Made by a program: the position numbers and the translations under genes
Shown: positions 19,109 to 28,162 of the stretch, in pieces
How positions within the stretch are numbered: the first letter of the stretch is position 1
Layout of the letters: every line of letters begins with the position of its first letter
NCBI RefSeq assembly: GCF_905250085.1
Contig: NZ_CAJNOB010000009.1
Span: 1-45,686, forward strand
DNA length: 45,686 nucleotides
Source: Candidatus Methylacidithermus pantelleriae
Lineage (GTDB): Bacteria > Verrucomicrobiota > Verrucomicrobiia > Methylacidiphilales > Methylacidiphilaceae
Direction of reading: 5' to 3'
The notes under the pieces: generated by a model
Seen by the model: the letters and a program-made list of their open reading frames with translations, nothing else
Told to the model about the DNA's origin: nothing
Databases searched by the model: none

Positions 19109-19233
19109 AAAGGGGCGATTTCGCAGGAAATCGTTTTGGAAGCTTGCGCATGGAGGGGATACCTCGATAGTTGTCTGCACAATGGGAGAGGTGCAACCCT
19201 CCTCTTCTGGCAAGGAAAAAGAAAGGTAAAGTC

Positions 19234-19240
19234 AGGAGGA
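19234..19240 (+). promoter_or_regulatory. Ribosome-binding site deciding the purH start
   Basis: AGGAGGA lies just before ATG 19244. The open frame extends upstream to 19136, but this site and the family N-terminus place the true start at 19244. Confidence 0.8.
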
Positions 19241-19243
19241 CTT

Positions 19244-20782
19244 ATGGCGTGGGCACTTTTTTCTGCTTGGGAGAAGACCGGGCTTGTTGAGCTGGCCCGG
19301 GTGTTTCACCAAGCGGGCATCGGCCTTGTGGCGACGGAAGGTACTGCCAACCTTTTGCGTAACGCCCATTTACCGGTCCGGGAAGTGTCAGAATGGACAG
19401 GGTTACCGGAGCTTTTTGGGGGACGCTTAAAAAGCCTACATCCCAAAATCCATGGCGGGCTTCTTCTGCCCCGGGGACGCGCTCAGGACGAAATGCAAGC
19501 CCAGGCCCATGGGATTGAGCCGATCGATTACGTCGTTGTCCGTTTTTATCCCTTCGAGGAAAAGGCCCGCGATGGTTCCTTACGTCTCGAACAAGTGATC
19601 GAGTATATGGACATCGGAGGTCCCGCTTTGGTTCGGAGCGCGGCGAAGAATTTTCGTTGGGTAACCGTTCTTGTGGACCCCGACGATTATCGGTCCGTCA
19701 TGGACCAAGTGGCAACGATGGGCGCTACCAATTTGGAACTACGCCAACGGCTCGCAGCCAAAGCGCTAGCCCTTACAAGTTACTACGACGCGAAAATCTC
19801 CCAGTACCTGCGGGAACATTCCTTCCGAAAGGAAGGTCCCCTGTGGCAAAAGTGGGCTCTTCCTCTTAACAAAGCCCAAGAACTACGCTATGGAGAAAAT
19901 CCGCACCAGCGGGCGGCGCTTTACGGCGACTTCTGGCTGCATTTCCAGCAACTCCACGGCCGGGAGCTTTCCTACAACAATATCCTCGACGCCAGTAGCG
20001 GGATCCAGCTCGTTCAAGAATTTGGCTCTGTTCCAGCGATCGTGATTGTGAAACACACCAACCCGTGTGGGGTGGGGACAGGGACAACCCTTGTGGAAGC
20101 CTGGGAGAAAGCAGCCCGAACGGATCCTCAGGCCCTCTACGGTGGGGTCATCATCTCCAATCAGCCAGTGGACGGATCCCTGGCTCGAATCCTGGCCCCC
20201 GTCTTCCATGAGCTTCTGGTTGCGCCAGGATTTTCTCCGGAGGCGCTGGAAATTCTTCGTCGTAAAAAAAACCTGCGGCTCCTGCTTAACCAGTGGTCGC
20301 CTCCGGACACCGTTAGCCTTGAGGTACGTTCAGCCATCGCCAATTCATACCTCGTCCAGGAAAGCGATTCGGTCACCCCCAAGGAGGAAGAGTTTGAGGT
20401 GGTCAGCGAGCGATCCCCGAGCCCTGAAGAGCTGCAAGCCTTACGTTTCGCCTGGAAAGTAGTCAAGCACGTTAAGTCCAACGCCATCGTCTTCGCCACC
20501 TCCGATCGGACTCTTGGGATTGGTGCCGGCCAGATGGCCCGGATTGACGCGGTTCGCATCGCGGCGTGGAAGGCACGGGAAGCAGGGCTTTCCCTCGAAG
20601 GGAGTGTAGTCGCCTCAGACGGCTTTTTCCCCTTTCCAGACGGAGTGATTGCGGCAGCCGAAGCAGGTGCCACAGCAATCGTTCAGCCCGGCGGCAGTAT
20701 TCGAGATCCAGATGTTCTGGCTGCTGCCAATGCCCGGGGACTTGCGATGGTGTTTACCCGCAAAAGATACTTCCGGCATTAG
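19244..20782 (+). CDS. purH: AICAR transformylase / IMP cyclohydrolase
   Basis: PurH carries out the last two steps of purine synthesis. From ATG 19244 it has 512 residues, the usual length. The MGS-like cyclohydrolase domain (about 1-150) shows GLVATEGTANLLRNA, RLKSLHPKIHGGLL and GIEPIDYVVVRFYPFE, the last with RF where most members have NL. The transformylase domain shows LRYGENPHQRAALY, SYNNILDASSG, VIVKHTNPCGVGTG, SNAIVFATSDRTLGIGAGQM and AATAIVQPGG-type motifs. It ends RKRYFRH, close to the typical FTGxRHFxH end. It is convergent with the HNH gene, with 81 bases between stops. Confidence 0.96.
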   Translation: MAWALFSAWEKTGLVELARVFHQAGIGLVATEGTANLLRNAHLPVREVSEWTGLPELFGGRLKSLHPKIHGGLLLPRGRAQDEMQAQAHGIEPIDYVVVRFYPFEEKARDGSLRLEQVIEYMDIGGPALVRSAAKNFRWVTVLVDPDDYRSVMDQVATMGATNLELRQRLAAKALALTSYYDAKISQYLREHSFRKEGPLWQKWALPLNKAQELRYGENPHQRAALYGDFWLHFQQLHGRELSYNNILDASSGIQLVQEFGSVPAIVIVKHTNPCGVGTGTTLVEAWEKAARTDPQALYGGVIISNQPVDGSLARILAPVFHELLVAPGFSPEALEILRRKKNLRLLLNQWSPPDTVSLEVRSAIANSYLVQESDSVTPKEEEFEVVSERSPSPEELQALRFAWKVVKHVKSNAIVFATSDRTLGIGAGQMARIDAVRIAAWKAREAGLSLEGSVVASDGFFPFPDGVIAAAEAGATAIVQPGGSIRDPDVLAAANARGLAMVFTRKRYFRH

Positions 20783-20863
20783 AAAGATCTTTGGCCCGTT
20801 GCTCGACCTTCCTCGTTTTCTTGGAAAGAGACTAGACTCCCTCTCCCCCACTAGCCCATTTCG

Positions 20864-21469
20864 CTACTGGGTAAGCTCTACCTTCCAGGAATCGACGTTC
20901 AAAAACCGGTGCCACGCATCCTCCACCGGGGCTGGCAAGCCCGAGTGGAGGAGAGGTCGCCACTTTGGCTTGCGGGGTTTCCGCAAAAGTCGCATTCCCG
21001 CCTCTTTGGGCGTGCGATTCCCTTTACGGCTATTGCACTCCACACAGGAGCAGACGAGGTTTTCCCAAGAAGTCTCTCCTCCCCGTTCCCTGGGGATGAC
21101 GTGGTCGAGATTAAGAAATTCCTTGCTAAAACGCCGCCCACAGTACTGGCACGTGAAGTTGTCCCGCTGGAACACATTGTAACGAGTAAGCTTAACCTCC
21201 TTGGTGGGAAGTTGATCAAAGAAAACTAGAAGGATGACCTTGGGTACACGGATCCGGAAAGAAACCGTGTGCACCACGTCATGGCCCTCATATTCCGTTG
21301 AATATTCTAGCCACTCCCAAAAAGCGTAGGTGGCGTAGCTGTCACCCTCTTGCTGCACGACCTGTGCATAGCCTTGGTAAAGCAAGCAAAAGGCACGGCG
21401 AGCACTGCAAAGATTCACCGCCTGCCAAAGGCGGTTAAGTACGAGTACCGTCCGGTCCAGCGCCCCCAT
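20864..21469 (-). CDS. HNH endonuclease-domain protein
   Basis: From ATG 21469 the protein has 201 residues. The N-terminal half (LDRTVLVLNRLWQAVNLCSA) is typical of a widespread chromosomal HNH protein family. The HNH nuclease domain (about 105-165) has paired cysteines in FTCQYCGRRF and VCSCVECNSRKGNR, which hold a structural zinc, and the core LNLDHVIPRERGGETSWENL. The open frame extends upstream to 21637, but those 56 residues do not look like part of the family. There is no methylase or phage gene next to it, so a role in restriction is not indicated. Biological function of this family is not settled. Confidence 0.85.
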   Translation of the reverse strand: MGALDRTVLVLNRLWQAVNLCSARRAFCLLYQGYAQVVQQEGDSYATYAFWEWLEYSTEYEGHDVVHTVSFRIRVPKVILLVFFDQLPTKEVKLTRYNVFQRDNFTCQYCGRRFSKEFLNLDHVIPRERGGETSWENLVCSCVECNSRKGNRTPKEAGMRLLRKPRKPKWRPLLHSGLPAPVEDAWHRFLNVDSWKVELTQ

Positions 21470-22164
21470 GGCCTTTTCCACCCAATAACCGCGGCCACCG
21501 ATCCTGTCAAGAATGAGCCAGCCTACGAAAAAAGGCCTGGGAAGGGCAGCGAAAACGTTTTTTTTCCTTCCGCCTGCAACCGGACGAACCTCCAAGAGAT
21601 CGTTTGCCTCCTCCCATTCGGACCCAGAGAACCCCACCCGACAGTTGATACGGCTCTCCAGCCTTGGGACAACTTAGCCACGGCTTGTCAACATTTTTGC
21701 CTCGCACTGTTTTGCTGAGCTGCCGGTAAAAAAGAATATTTTGGTGCAAAAAAAAGTGGACCTTTATCTAAGACGCTCCTGGTTCCAGCTGTTCGGCTTC
21801 CCACACCGAGCCATACAACAGAGCACATGAGCTCGTTTGGTCTTTCGAACCGGATGGTGTAAGATTCCCGTCCCTGGTGGCTTTCCCAGAAAGCCACAAT
21901 AGCTAATCCTTCTACTGTTAGAGAGAACGACACGTAGCATCAGTTATGTATTTCCTATGAGAGAACTTCAGACACATGATGTCGCTTCCGTAGGATGGGA
22001 TCGATGCTAGTTCAACTTGTACAGAAACATTAGCTCCCGACACAACAAAGGCTTTTTTTGCCGAAATCCGCTAGCACAAAACTTTTTTGTTGCTAAACAA
22101 GCCAAAAGCAAAAGAGGCATTTCCCCATTTAGCTCGGTGACAATTCGCTTGCATGGAAGGTCAG
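21470..22164. other. Non-coding stretch, no gene recognised
   Basis: Only short open frames without family resemblance are seen between the HNH gene and the UbiA pseudogene. The last part may be the eroded end of the dead cluster that follows. Confidence 0.4.
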
Positions 22165-23609
22165 CTCAGCTATCTCTTTGCTGCCGCAATAACAGCAAGG
22201 AACAAAGCGAACACCCGGAGCCCATAGGTGAGAAGATGTTCCAAAACTTTCCACAGGGTCTCTCTCACTTTCCCGCGTGCGCACAAATCCCAATGCAAGC
22301 TGGCTACGCGGCCAAGGGTGGCAGAAAGAACCAAAGAAACCAGGAGCGATCGTAGGGCAGCAGACTCGTTTTTCGCTTTCCACATAAAGAGCAAAAACCA
22401 GAACGGAAAGAAGAGAACTCCCTATTCCTAGTTCCCGGACAACCAGCGAGACTTTCCGGTGATATACTAGCCCCGAAAACAGAACCCACAGAAAAATCCA
22501 ATCTCCAGAGCTCAGTAACTGGCTTGAGAAGACTCCGTGGTAGAAAAACAAAAAAGACTAAAGGATAAGAGTCATTGCAAAATGGATATTTCTTGTGCAA
22601 ATCCTCCACCGACAACTCTTAAGGTGCAAAGGCAAGCTAGGCATGGCACATCAAGAACAAGGGTTCGCTTGACCCAGAGACTATAAACTAGCGCTGACGG
22701 AAAGTAGCCCCCAGTTATTGCTCCCAAATAGGGCCCTCTTGCACGTCAGGCACCGATCCCAGAAAGTACTGCCAAAAGGAGGCTCGCCCAAGCCCCTTGC
22801 CCAAGGGAAATCTGGCCGAAACCGACCGCGCGGGGTTGTTTAGACGCATGGCGCCTATCCTCCTCATGGTTCCAAAAATTATTCACGAGATACACAGCCG
22901 AAGCTAGTATAGTAAAAAGCACCCACGTTTCGATGCTCTTGATCCACAGCCGGTTCGAGCCACCGCTCGGATGTCCATAAGGATAGAAAGGCCAGAAGAT
23001 TTTTGCCCATTGGTGAGCTCGAGCTCCCGCTAACCAGCTTTATGACCGAAGCCGTGCTAAAGGAAAGACTTGTTCCAGTGGGACAACGCTTTGCAGTTGA
23101 CGAATTTTTGCTGCGGATAACCCCACCACAATCGCACACGCGCTTTTCTCCCAGACAGGCCAATCGATGGCAGAATTACCCGCGTACACAAAACCTTTCT
23201 CCCCAAACCGAGCAACCAGCTCCTGAGCTTTTCTTTTTCCCGTAAGATTGGTTTTCTCATCGCTTGCTATGACTTCCTCAAAGATTCCCAGACAGGCGCT
23301 CACGGCTTCAGCTACGCGCCGGTTCGCTCCTGTAACCAAGAAAAGCCTTCGACCTCGCTCCCGCTCCCGGAGCAGATACGCTAAAAACTCTCGGTTCCAG
23401 AGAAGGTGACTTGGATCCCAGTTCTGGCAGGAAAATTCTGCAATCTTTTCCTTGCAAAAGGCTCTTCCACGAAAAAGCCAAAAGGGAATGCAGAAAAGCC
23501 TCCCAGGAGAAACGCGTGCCATCACAAGAAGAAGTTCCTGGAGAGTATCCCCTCGAACCAGTGTTCCATCCAAATCCACGCAAAGAGGTAACGTAGAATT
23601 GTCGCTCAT
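22165..23609 (-). pseudogene. HAD-UbiA fusion (prenyl-phosphate phosphoribosyltransferase-like), broken
   Basis: Reading down the minus strand from ATG 23609, the first 190 residues are an open HAD phosphatase domain: LPLCVDLDGTLVRGDTLQEL (DxDGT), LFLVTGANRRVAEAVSACLG, NLTGKRKAQELV, FVYAGNSAIDWPVW. Frameshifts and stops follow. Other frames then continue the UbiA membrane domain: GKNLLAFLSL, ILASAVYLVNNFWNHEEDRR (decayed NDxxDxxxD prenyl-phosphate motif), HASKQPRAVGFGQISLGQGA, ALVYSLWVKRTLVLDV, CLCTLRVVGGFAQ and finally YGLRVFALFLAVIAAA near 22170. Intact proteins of this layout transfer phosphoribose to polyprenyl phosphate, the first step of decaprenyl-phospho-arabinose synthesis. At least three frame changes make it inactive. 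Confidence 0.75.
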
Positions 23610-24079
23610 CCAATAACTAACCTCCGACCACCCCAGAAGCCGCCAGGAGCCCAAGAGAAGGCATCTTCTTGCCGGATGCCTTCAACCTCACAACGATAGA
23701 AAACTGTCGGACCAAAGCAAGCGCAAGCTCTAGCTTGTTAGAGCTAGCCCAATAGTCTTTGCATGGATAACTCATCAAGAAGCAACAAACAATGCGTGCA
23801 GCCAGGATTACGACCCACAAAGTCAACCGCAATGTTGCCGGCGAAACCCAAAAGCCTTGCCCGCGTAACCAGCGAAGCGCAAGCCTAGTACCGTTCCTGA
23901 CAGACCCCTCCCCTGCATTCTTTCCCCTACACCACCCGACCACCACACGGGATACACATTATCCCCTCCGCTTCAACGAGCTCAATACAGCGGCCCCGTG
24001 TTAACTTAAGCTCACCGTTCAGGCACCGAAGGGCACCTTATTCTTCGATCCAAATCCACTCGCGACCCATCGGCTGCTT
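23610..24079. other. Decayed coding remnant, family uncertain
   Basis: A minus-strand frame (23946-23617) contains GQGFWVSPATLRLTLWVVIL and AARIVCCFLMSYP. This could be the eroded end of the adjacent reductase (these often carry a WVSPxxxA segment) or a scrap of a membrane glycosyltransferase. I cannot decide. Confidence 0.25.
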
Positions 24080-24660
24080 CCGCCAATCACAGGCACCAAA
24101 CCCGCAGCCGCCTCCGCATCGTCAACTCACCTTCCGACCAATCGCTCGACACAACCGCAAAAAGCAAAAAAGCCATTCTTCAGCGCCCGACGTCATTCCC
24201 AAAACCCACTCTCCAAGACCCTCGTCCATCCCCTCGCCCTCGCCATGAGCCCCAGCATCTCCCAGTACCCCGCTAACCCGGCCCCTGCGATCTTCCCAAA
24301 ATGGGTTCTCCCACAATCACAGCCAGACAAATCCCCTATGCCACATGCCCATTACCACAACCACAACCCCAAAACGCTCCACCAACAAGAACCCGCAGCC
24401 ACACATCGACACAACCCAGCAGTTTAGTCTCCACCACAATCACCTTCTCGACATGATAAGCCCTCCCAAAACCCTTCCAGCCAAACTAACACCCACAATC
24501 GCTTCACCCTCGAGAAACTAACATCTAAAAGCGTACACTGGCACGACATTTGCCCGCCAAAACCCCCAAACCCTTTCATCCCCTTTTTCCATCATCCTTC
24601 CTTGAGCCCTCACTCCGAGAACAAACCGAACAATACACTAGAAAGCACTCCAAAGCATCC
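24031..24660. other. Strand-asymmetric C/A-rich tract
   Basis: The plus strand here is very rich in C and A and poor in G and T. By hand count, 24361-24420 holds 52 C or A, 6 G and 2 T. No clean tandem repeat unit is present. The asymmetry weakens but continues to about 25050. It overlaps the decayed reductase, whose minus-strand reading is rich in W, C, G and V codons. Confidence 0.75.
24080..24480 (-). pseudogene. DprE2-like short-chain reductase remnant
   Basis: No open frame survives, but two minus-strand frames together follow the second half of a short-chain dehydrogenase. RLNCWVVSMCGCGFLLVERF aligns with the family NxLGVVSLLTPLAxRF. VVVVMG and GDLSG come next, then THFGKIAGAGLAGYWEMLGL and MARARGWTRVLESGF align with the YxxxK region, written in the family as YVYGAAKAGLxGYLEGLRxR and then RVLxVKPGF. 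The catalytic tyrosine is replaced. DprE2 proteins reduce the keto intermediate when decaprenyl-phospho-ribose is epimerised to arabinose. The neighbouring UbiA remnant supports this. Confidence 0.45.
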
Positions 24661-24689
24661 CAAAGGTAAACGCTCACAAAGTCTCAGTC

Positions 24690-25100
24690 ATTCACCCCGC
24701 GACATTGAGGTCTACGATACCCGTGGTCCAAACACAACTGGTCGTCACCCAGAAGCAAAACAGCCTCTCTGAAATTCATACAGAAACCGCAACGTCTTAT
24801 CACTCTCCGAAACAAGTGTCCCATCGAGAAAGCAAAACAATGGCCTATCCCCTTCAAAACCTCCAAGCAAACGCCAAAAACACGCAGAATAATCGAAACA
24901 AACCTTCTCGAATGCAACCTTACATTCGGTACCCAAAAACCCCACGATCTCCCACGGAATCCATTTTGGCCCATACCAACAAATTCGTATACTGTTACAC
25001 GAGTCACACTGCACTTTGGGCCAAATTGTTTTCTTCGAAGACCAAACGTACAGTGACGAAAAAAAGAGAAAATCATAATGTGATATTTTAATCCATCTAC
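24690..25100 (-). pseudogene. Possible DprE1-like FAD oxidase remnant
   Basis: The minus strand holds two overlapping open frames (25142-24684 and 25137-24745), neither recognisable as a whole. Fragments resemble the C-terminal part of DprE1-type oxidases: NGFRGRSWGFWVPNVR against a family RxWGFxQYQxVVP region, VCLEVLKGIGHCFAFSMG against FLAVLKxxGxxxxLSFPMxG, and DDQLCLDHGYR against DxIVLDHGGR. The FAD-binding N-terminal half is not visible. The similarity is weak on its own. It gains weight because a DprE2-like and a HAD-UbiA remnant follow in the order known from such clusters. Confidence 0.3.
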
Positions 25101-25314
25101 ATATAAACGGTGCGCTGGGGTCTCGTCCACAAACCAAAACACAGCGGTAAGTGACCGTGTGCGATTTTTAAAGAAATAAAAAGGGGCTCAGCAGTGAAAC
25201 TGGGATCATTTCCGAAGGCCAACCGCGATTTCACGGAGGATGCGACCTCCTAAGACTTTGTATCCAACATGCGTTCGAAAAGGACAAGCAAAGCACAAGT
25301 GCAAGGGGGTCCGA

Positions 25315-26022
25315 TCAATCGAAAAACCGGAAATACAGAAGCGCTGAGAGAGCAGCAATCCCGTCCCACCAGCGAATTTTCTTCCCCTCTGCGTATGTTC
25401 TCCCCGAGTACGATATGGGGACCTCCCAAATCCGGCAGCCTAGTTTTGCTACCTTAACTGTCACCTCAGGCTCAAAAGCGAACCGATTCGAGCGGAGCCG
25501 GATTTTCTGCAGGATTTCTCTGCGAAAGACTTTATAGCCTACCTCCATGTCAGAGAGATTCAGATTGGTGATCATATTGGAAACCGTCGTCAAGAATCGA
25601 TTAGCAGCCGCGTGCCAGAAGTAGAGGACACGCCGCGGGCCTCCGTGGAAGCGTGTCCCATAGACGACATCCGCTTTTCCCTCTAGGATAGGCTCAAGGA
25701 GTAAAGCGTAATCCGCTGGATCATACTCCAGGTCGGCATCTTGAACGAGAATGATCTTTCCCGTTACCTGAGAAAACCCGAATCGTAATGCGGCTCCTTT
25801 CCCTTGATTCTTCTCCAAACGGAAAAGCCGGACCCCTTGTTTTCCCTGCCACTTTTGAAGAACTTCCCACGTGCCGTCCGTCGAACCATCGTCCACCACA
25901 ACGATTTCCTTTGGCCACGGAGTAGCTAGAACCCGATCGATGACCTGTCCAACCGTGGCTTGCTCATTAAAGACAGGTATTACAACAGAAAGAAAGGGAC
26001 CGTCATCACTGTCCAAATGCAC
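25315..26022 (-). CDS. GT2 glycosyltransferase, polyprenyl-phosphate sugar synthase-like
   Basis: This 235-aa GT-A fold protein resembles dolichol-phosphate mannose or undecaprenyl-phosphate glucose synthases, which load a sugar from an NDP-sugar onto a polyprenyl phosphate at the membrane. Visible motifs are FLSVVIPVFNEQATVGQVID, EIVVVDDGSTDGTWEVL, the metal-binding DAD in ILVQDADLEYDPADY, VVYGTRFHGG and the C-terminal GYKVFRREIL with FEPEVTVKVAKL. It has no obvious transmembrane tail, so it resembles the short DPM1 type. It starts at GTG 26022. It lies upstream of the dead prenyl-phosphate cluster and downstream of a membrane GT-C-like protein, which could use its product. Confidence 0.88.
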   Translation of the reverse strand: MHLDSDDGPFLSVVIPVFNEQATVGQVIDRVLATPWPKEIVVVDDGSTDGTWEVLQKWQGKQGVRLFRLEKNQGKGAALRFGFSQVTGKIILVQDADLEYDPADYALLLEPILEGKADVVYGTRFHGGPRRVLYFWHAAANRFLTTVSNMITNLNLSDMEVGYKVFRREILQKIRLRSNRFAFEPEVTVKVAKLGCRIWEVPISYSGRTYAEGKKIRWWDGIAALSALLYFRFFD

Positions 26023-26399
26023 GGAAATCTATTTTACCTGGTTCTTTTTTACGGCAAAGACTTTTCAGGAGAATGCCCTCCCAGGTCTCGGATCCCCGGT
26101 ACGATGCTTGCATCTGGGCTCGCCTGTCCGGCGCGTCGCTTTTCACGCAAAGGCAATCGCACTTTTTGACAGCACAAACCAAAACGTGATTTAGCTTAAC
26201 TTCGACAGTGCTTGAAGCTAAGTTATTGTAAGCTAGCGAGTTAATTGTTTCGTCCTCCCTGCGCGATCCACTTGGGCCCGTGAGAAAAGAGAGGAAGCAG
26301 GCCCAGTTTCTGGAATAGCTTGCTTCCTTCTTTGGGCAATTCCCAAAGCATTTGCCGCGAAAAATTTGCCTTCCGACAAAAGCGGCGCTACGCGGATGT
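26023..26399. other. Non-coding stretch between GT2 gene and transposase remnant
   Basis: The frames here resemble nothing specific. It may include the promoter of the GT2 gene and the outer end of the decayed insertion sequence; no inverted repeat could be made out by eye. Confidence 0.35.
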
Positions 26400-27910
26400 C
26401 TTAAAGACGAGCAAGGGGTTTGCCGGACTTCTTTCCGGAAGGCTTTCAAGATCCACTGGGCTCGGCGGCGGACGGTGAGCCACTAGGCCAGCAAAAAAGA
26501 TCCGGATGGAATTGAGGACTCGCGCCCGCGCCGACCGCCAGAGATAGCGGGACGGACTTCCAGGGAGCTTTTGAGCTGGGAAAAGGCCAGTTTCGAACCT
26601 CGGGCGAGCCGCTTTTATATAATGGCTTCGGGGGGAAGCTTCGGGCGCAGGGAGAGAAGTCTCCAAGGAGCTACCAGGCGTAGATCGCTTTCTCTTCTGG
26701 GGTCCGCTCCTCTCTTTACGTTTCCACCAGAAGCGGCGCTCAGGGTCGACCCCCACTCTAAACCATTTATGGGCTTGAGGGCAAGAGAACCCCCCAACCG
26801 ACCGGGCTGCCCAGTGTGACCGGATCGGCTCTTTGCGCGATCTCTCTGGGAATCTCGGCCAGCATCTCCTTGGCAGAAGCCACCCAGCTTTGCCGCCGGG
26901 CCCCGATCGCTCGAGGCCTACGCCATTTTTTTCCGACAAAACACCTATCGAAGAACACTATTGCCTTCCACCTCCATGAGTTAACTCCGGCCGGTAAGCC
27001 AAAGCTCCCGATCTTTTGGGAAGATGGCGAGAAAAAGCTATTGGAGCTTGGCCTCTCTTAGCTCAAGTGACATACGGAAGCTCTCTCTCCTTCAAGCGCC
27101 TCCAAGTTCCACCGGATTTTTCTTTCCGCCATCAAAAACAAAGGTTCCTTCTTGGATCCCCAACCGTCGTTGGAGTGTCACGAGCAACCCCACAAGCGTG
27201 TTCGAATCCGCCCGGTTTTCCCCCAGAATCTTTACAAGAAATCGGAACTCCTTGTGCATAGGTCGCAATCGAGAAGAAAAACTCGCCGCCGATCCCATCG
27301 GTCATCCCGGTTGTGCCCATAACGGGCCCGTCCCTCCGCCCTCGCCGCCTCAAAGTACACACGGGATAGATCATAAAGGAGAAAACTCGTTCCCCACAGG
27401 GAATCCTCGCAATAGAGCTTCTCTTCCACCCAGCTCCAAACCCGGTTTCACCCATGCCTCACCCGGTAAAGCCCCTTTTCCTCCAAGTCCTTTTTCCTCC
27501 ACCCCGCATAGTCCCGTCCCCCACACCCTTCCCCTCGCTTTTCTCCCGCAACGCACACTACGGAGAGGCAAAACAATCCGCTCCAAAAGAGATCGCTTTA
27601 ATCAACCGCTGCTTTGGCTCCGATCTCATCACTCCTGCAAGTATCTCCTCCAGACCTCATCTTCGCGACACGTCCTCCGTATCCCAAAGGCCACATCATG
27701 TAACGCCTCCCCCATCTCTGAGCCCTCTAGGGGGACAAGCTTCTGCCCTTTTAAGCTCGTGCCAACAATCTTTTGCGTTTCGACCGGCGGCCGGCTCAAA
27801 TTGGCCCAACTCCTTGTCTTCACGTTTTTCCCCACCCAGTAGGACGGCCGAACCCCCACCTGCCGGTACACCTTCCCGTTGCGATACCCACGGACCTCCG
27901 GGACATAGAT
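26400..27910 (-). pseudogene. IS1634-type (IS4 superfamily) transposase remnant
   Basis: Minus-strand fragments in changing frames follow one transposase from N- to C-terminus. GKVYRQ and SYWVGKNVKTRSWANLS (near 27850) are the N-terminal strand pair. FLLYDLSRVYFEAARAEGRA near 27390 holds the first catalytic D in YDLSSxYFE form. ENRADSNTLVGLLVTLQRRL and GTFVFDGGKKN near 27150 form the second catalytic region. AFSQLKSSLEVRPAISG and RVLNSIRIFFAGLVAH near 26510-26590 match the end of the intact-looking transposase at the window edge (AFCALKSYLEVRPVYHW, RVRNHVRICFLAYWMTA). Many frameshifts make it dead. The antisense frame of 272 aa over it is a shadow. Confidence 0.65.
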
Positions 27911-28162
27911 GCCTACAACCTACAAGAGCCACCCTCGCTATAAGTGAGGTTTTCTTCACAAACTACCATATCGACCCTACACAGTTTTCCATAAGTTCTT
28001 GCCTTGCCACTCAGGAGGTCAAAAAACCTGGAGAGGTTAAGTTAGCTCTCTTTGAGGCAGGAGACACATTCCGAGCTCTCACAGGTGCTTAACACATCCG
28101 CTCCTCGCTTTCGTTGGTGATCGCTCGCTGCGACAGTGCACTGGTGCCAGTGTCACCGATCG
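27911..28162. other. Short non-coding stretch
   Basis: This lies between the transposase remnant and the stop of the large membrane protein. Nothing recognisable. Confidence 0.35.

Noticed and set aside
20864-21469. HNH protein as part of a restriction or phage system
   Set aside because: No methylase, phage or transposon gene is next to it, and its N-terminal half matches a widespread chromosomal family.
24031-24660. CRISPR array or tandem repeat in the C/A-rich tract
   Set aside because: No regularly spaced repeat unit can be found; the tract is compositionally biased but not periodic.
27024-27842. 272-aa plus-strand open frame rich in P and S
   Set aside because: It is antisense to the IS1634-type transposase remnant; the composition is typical of a shadow frame.
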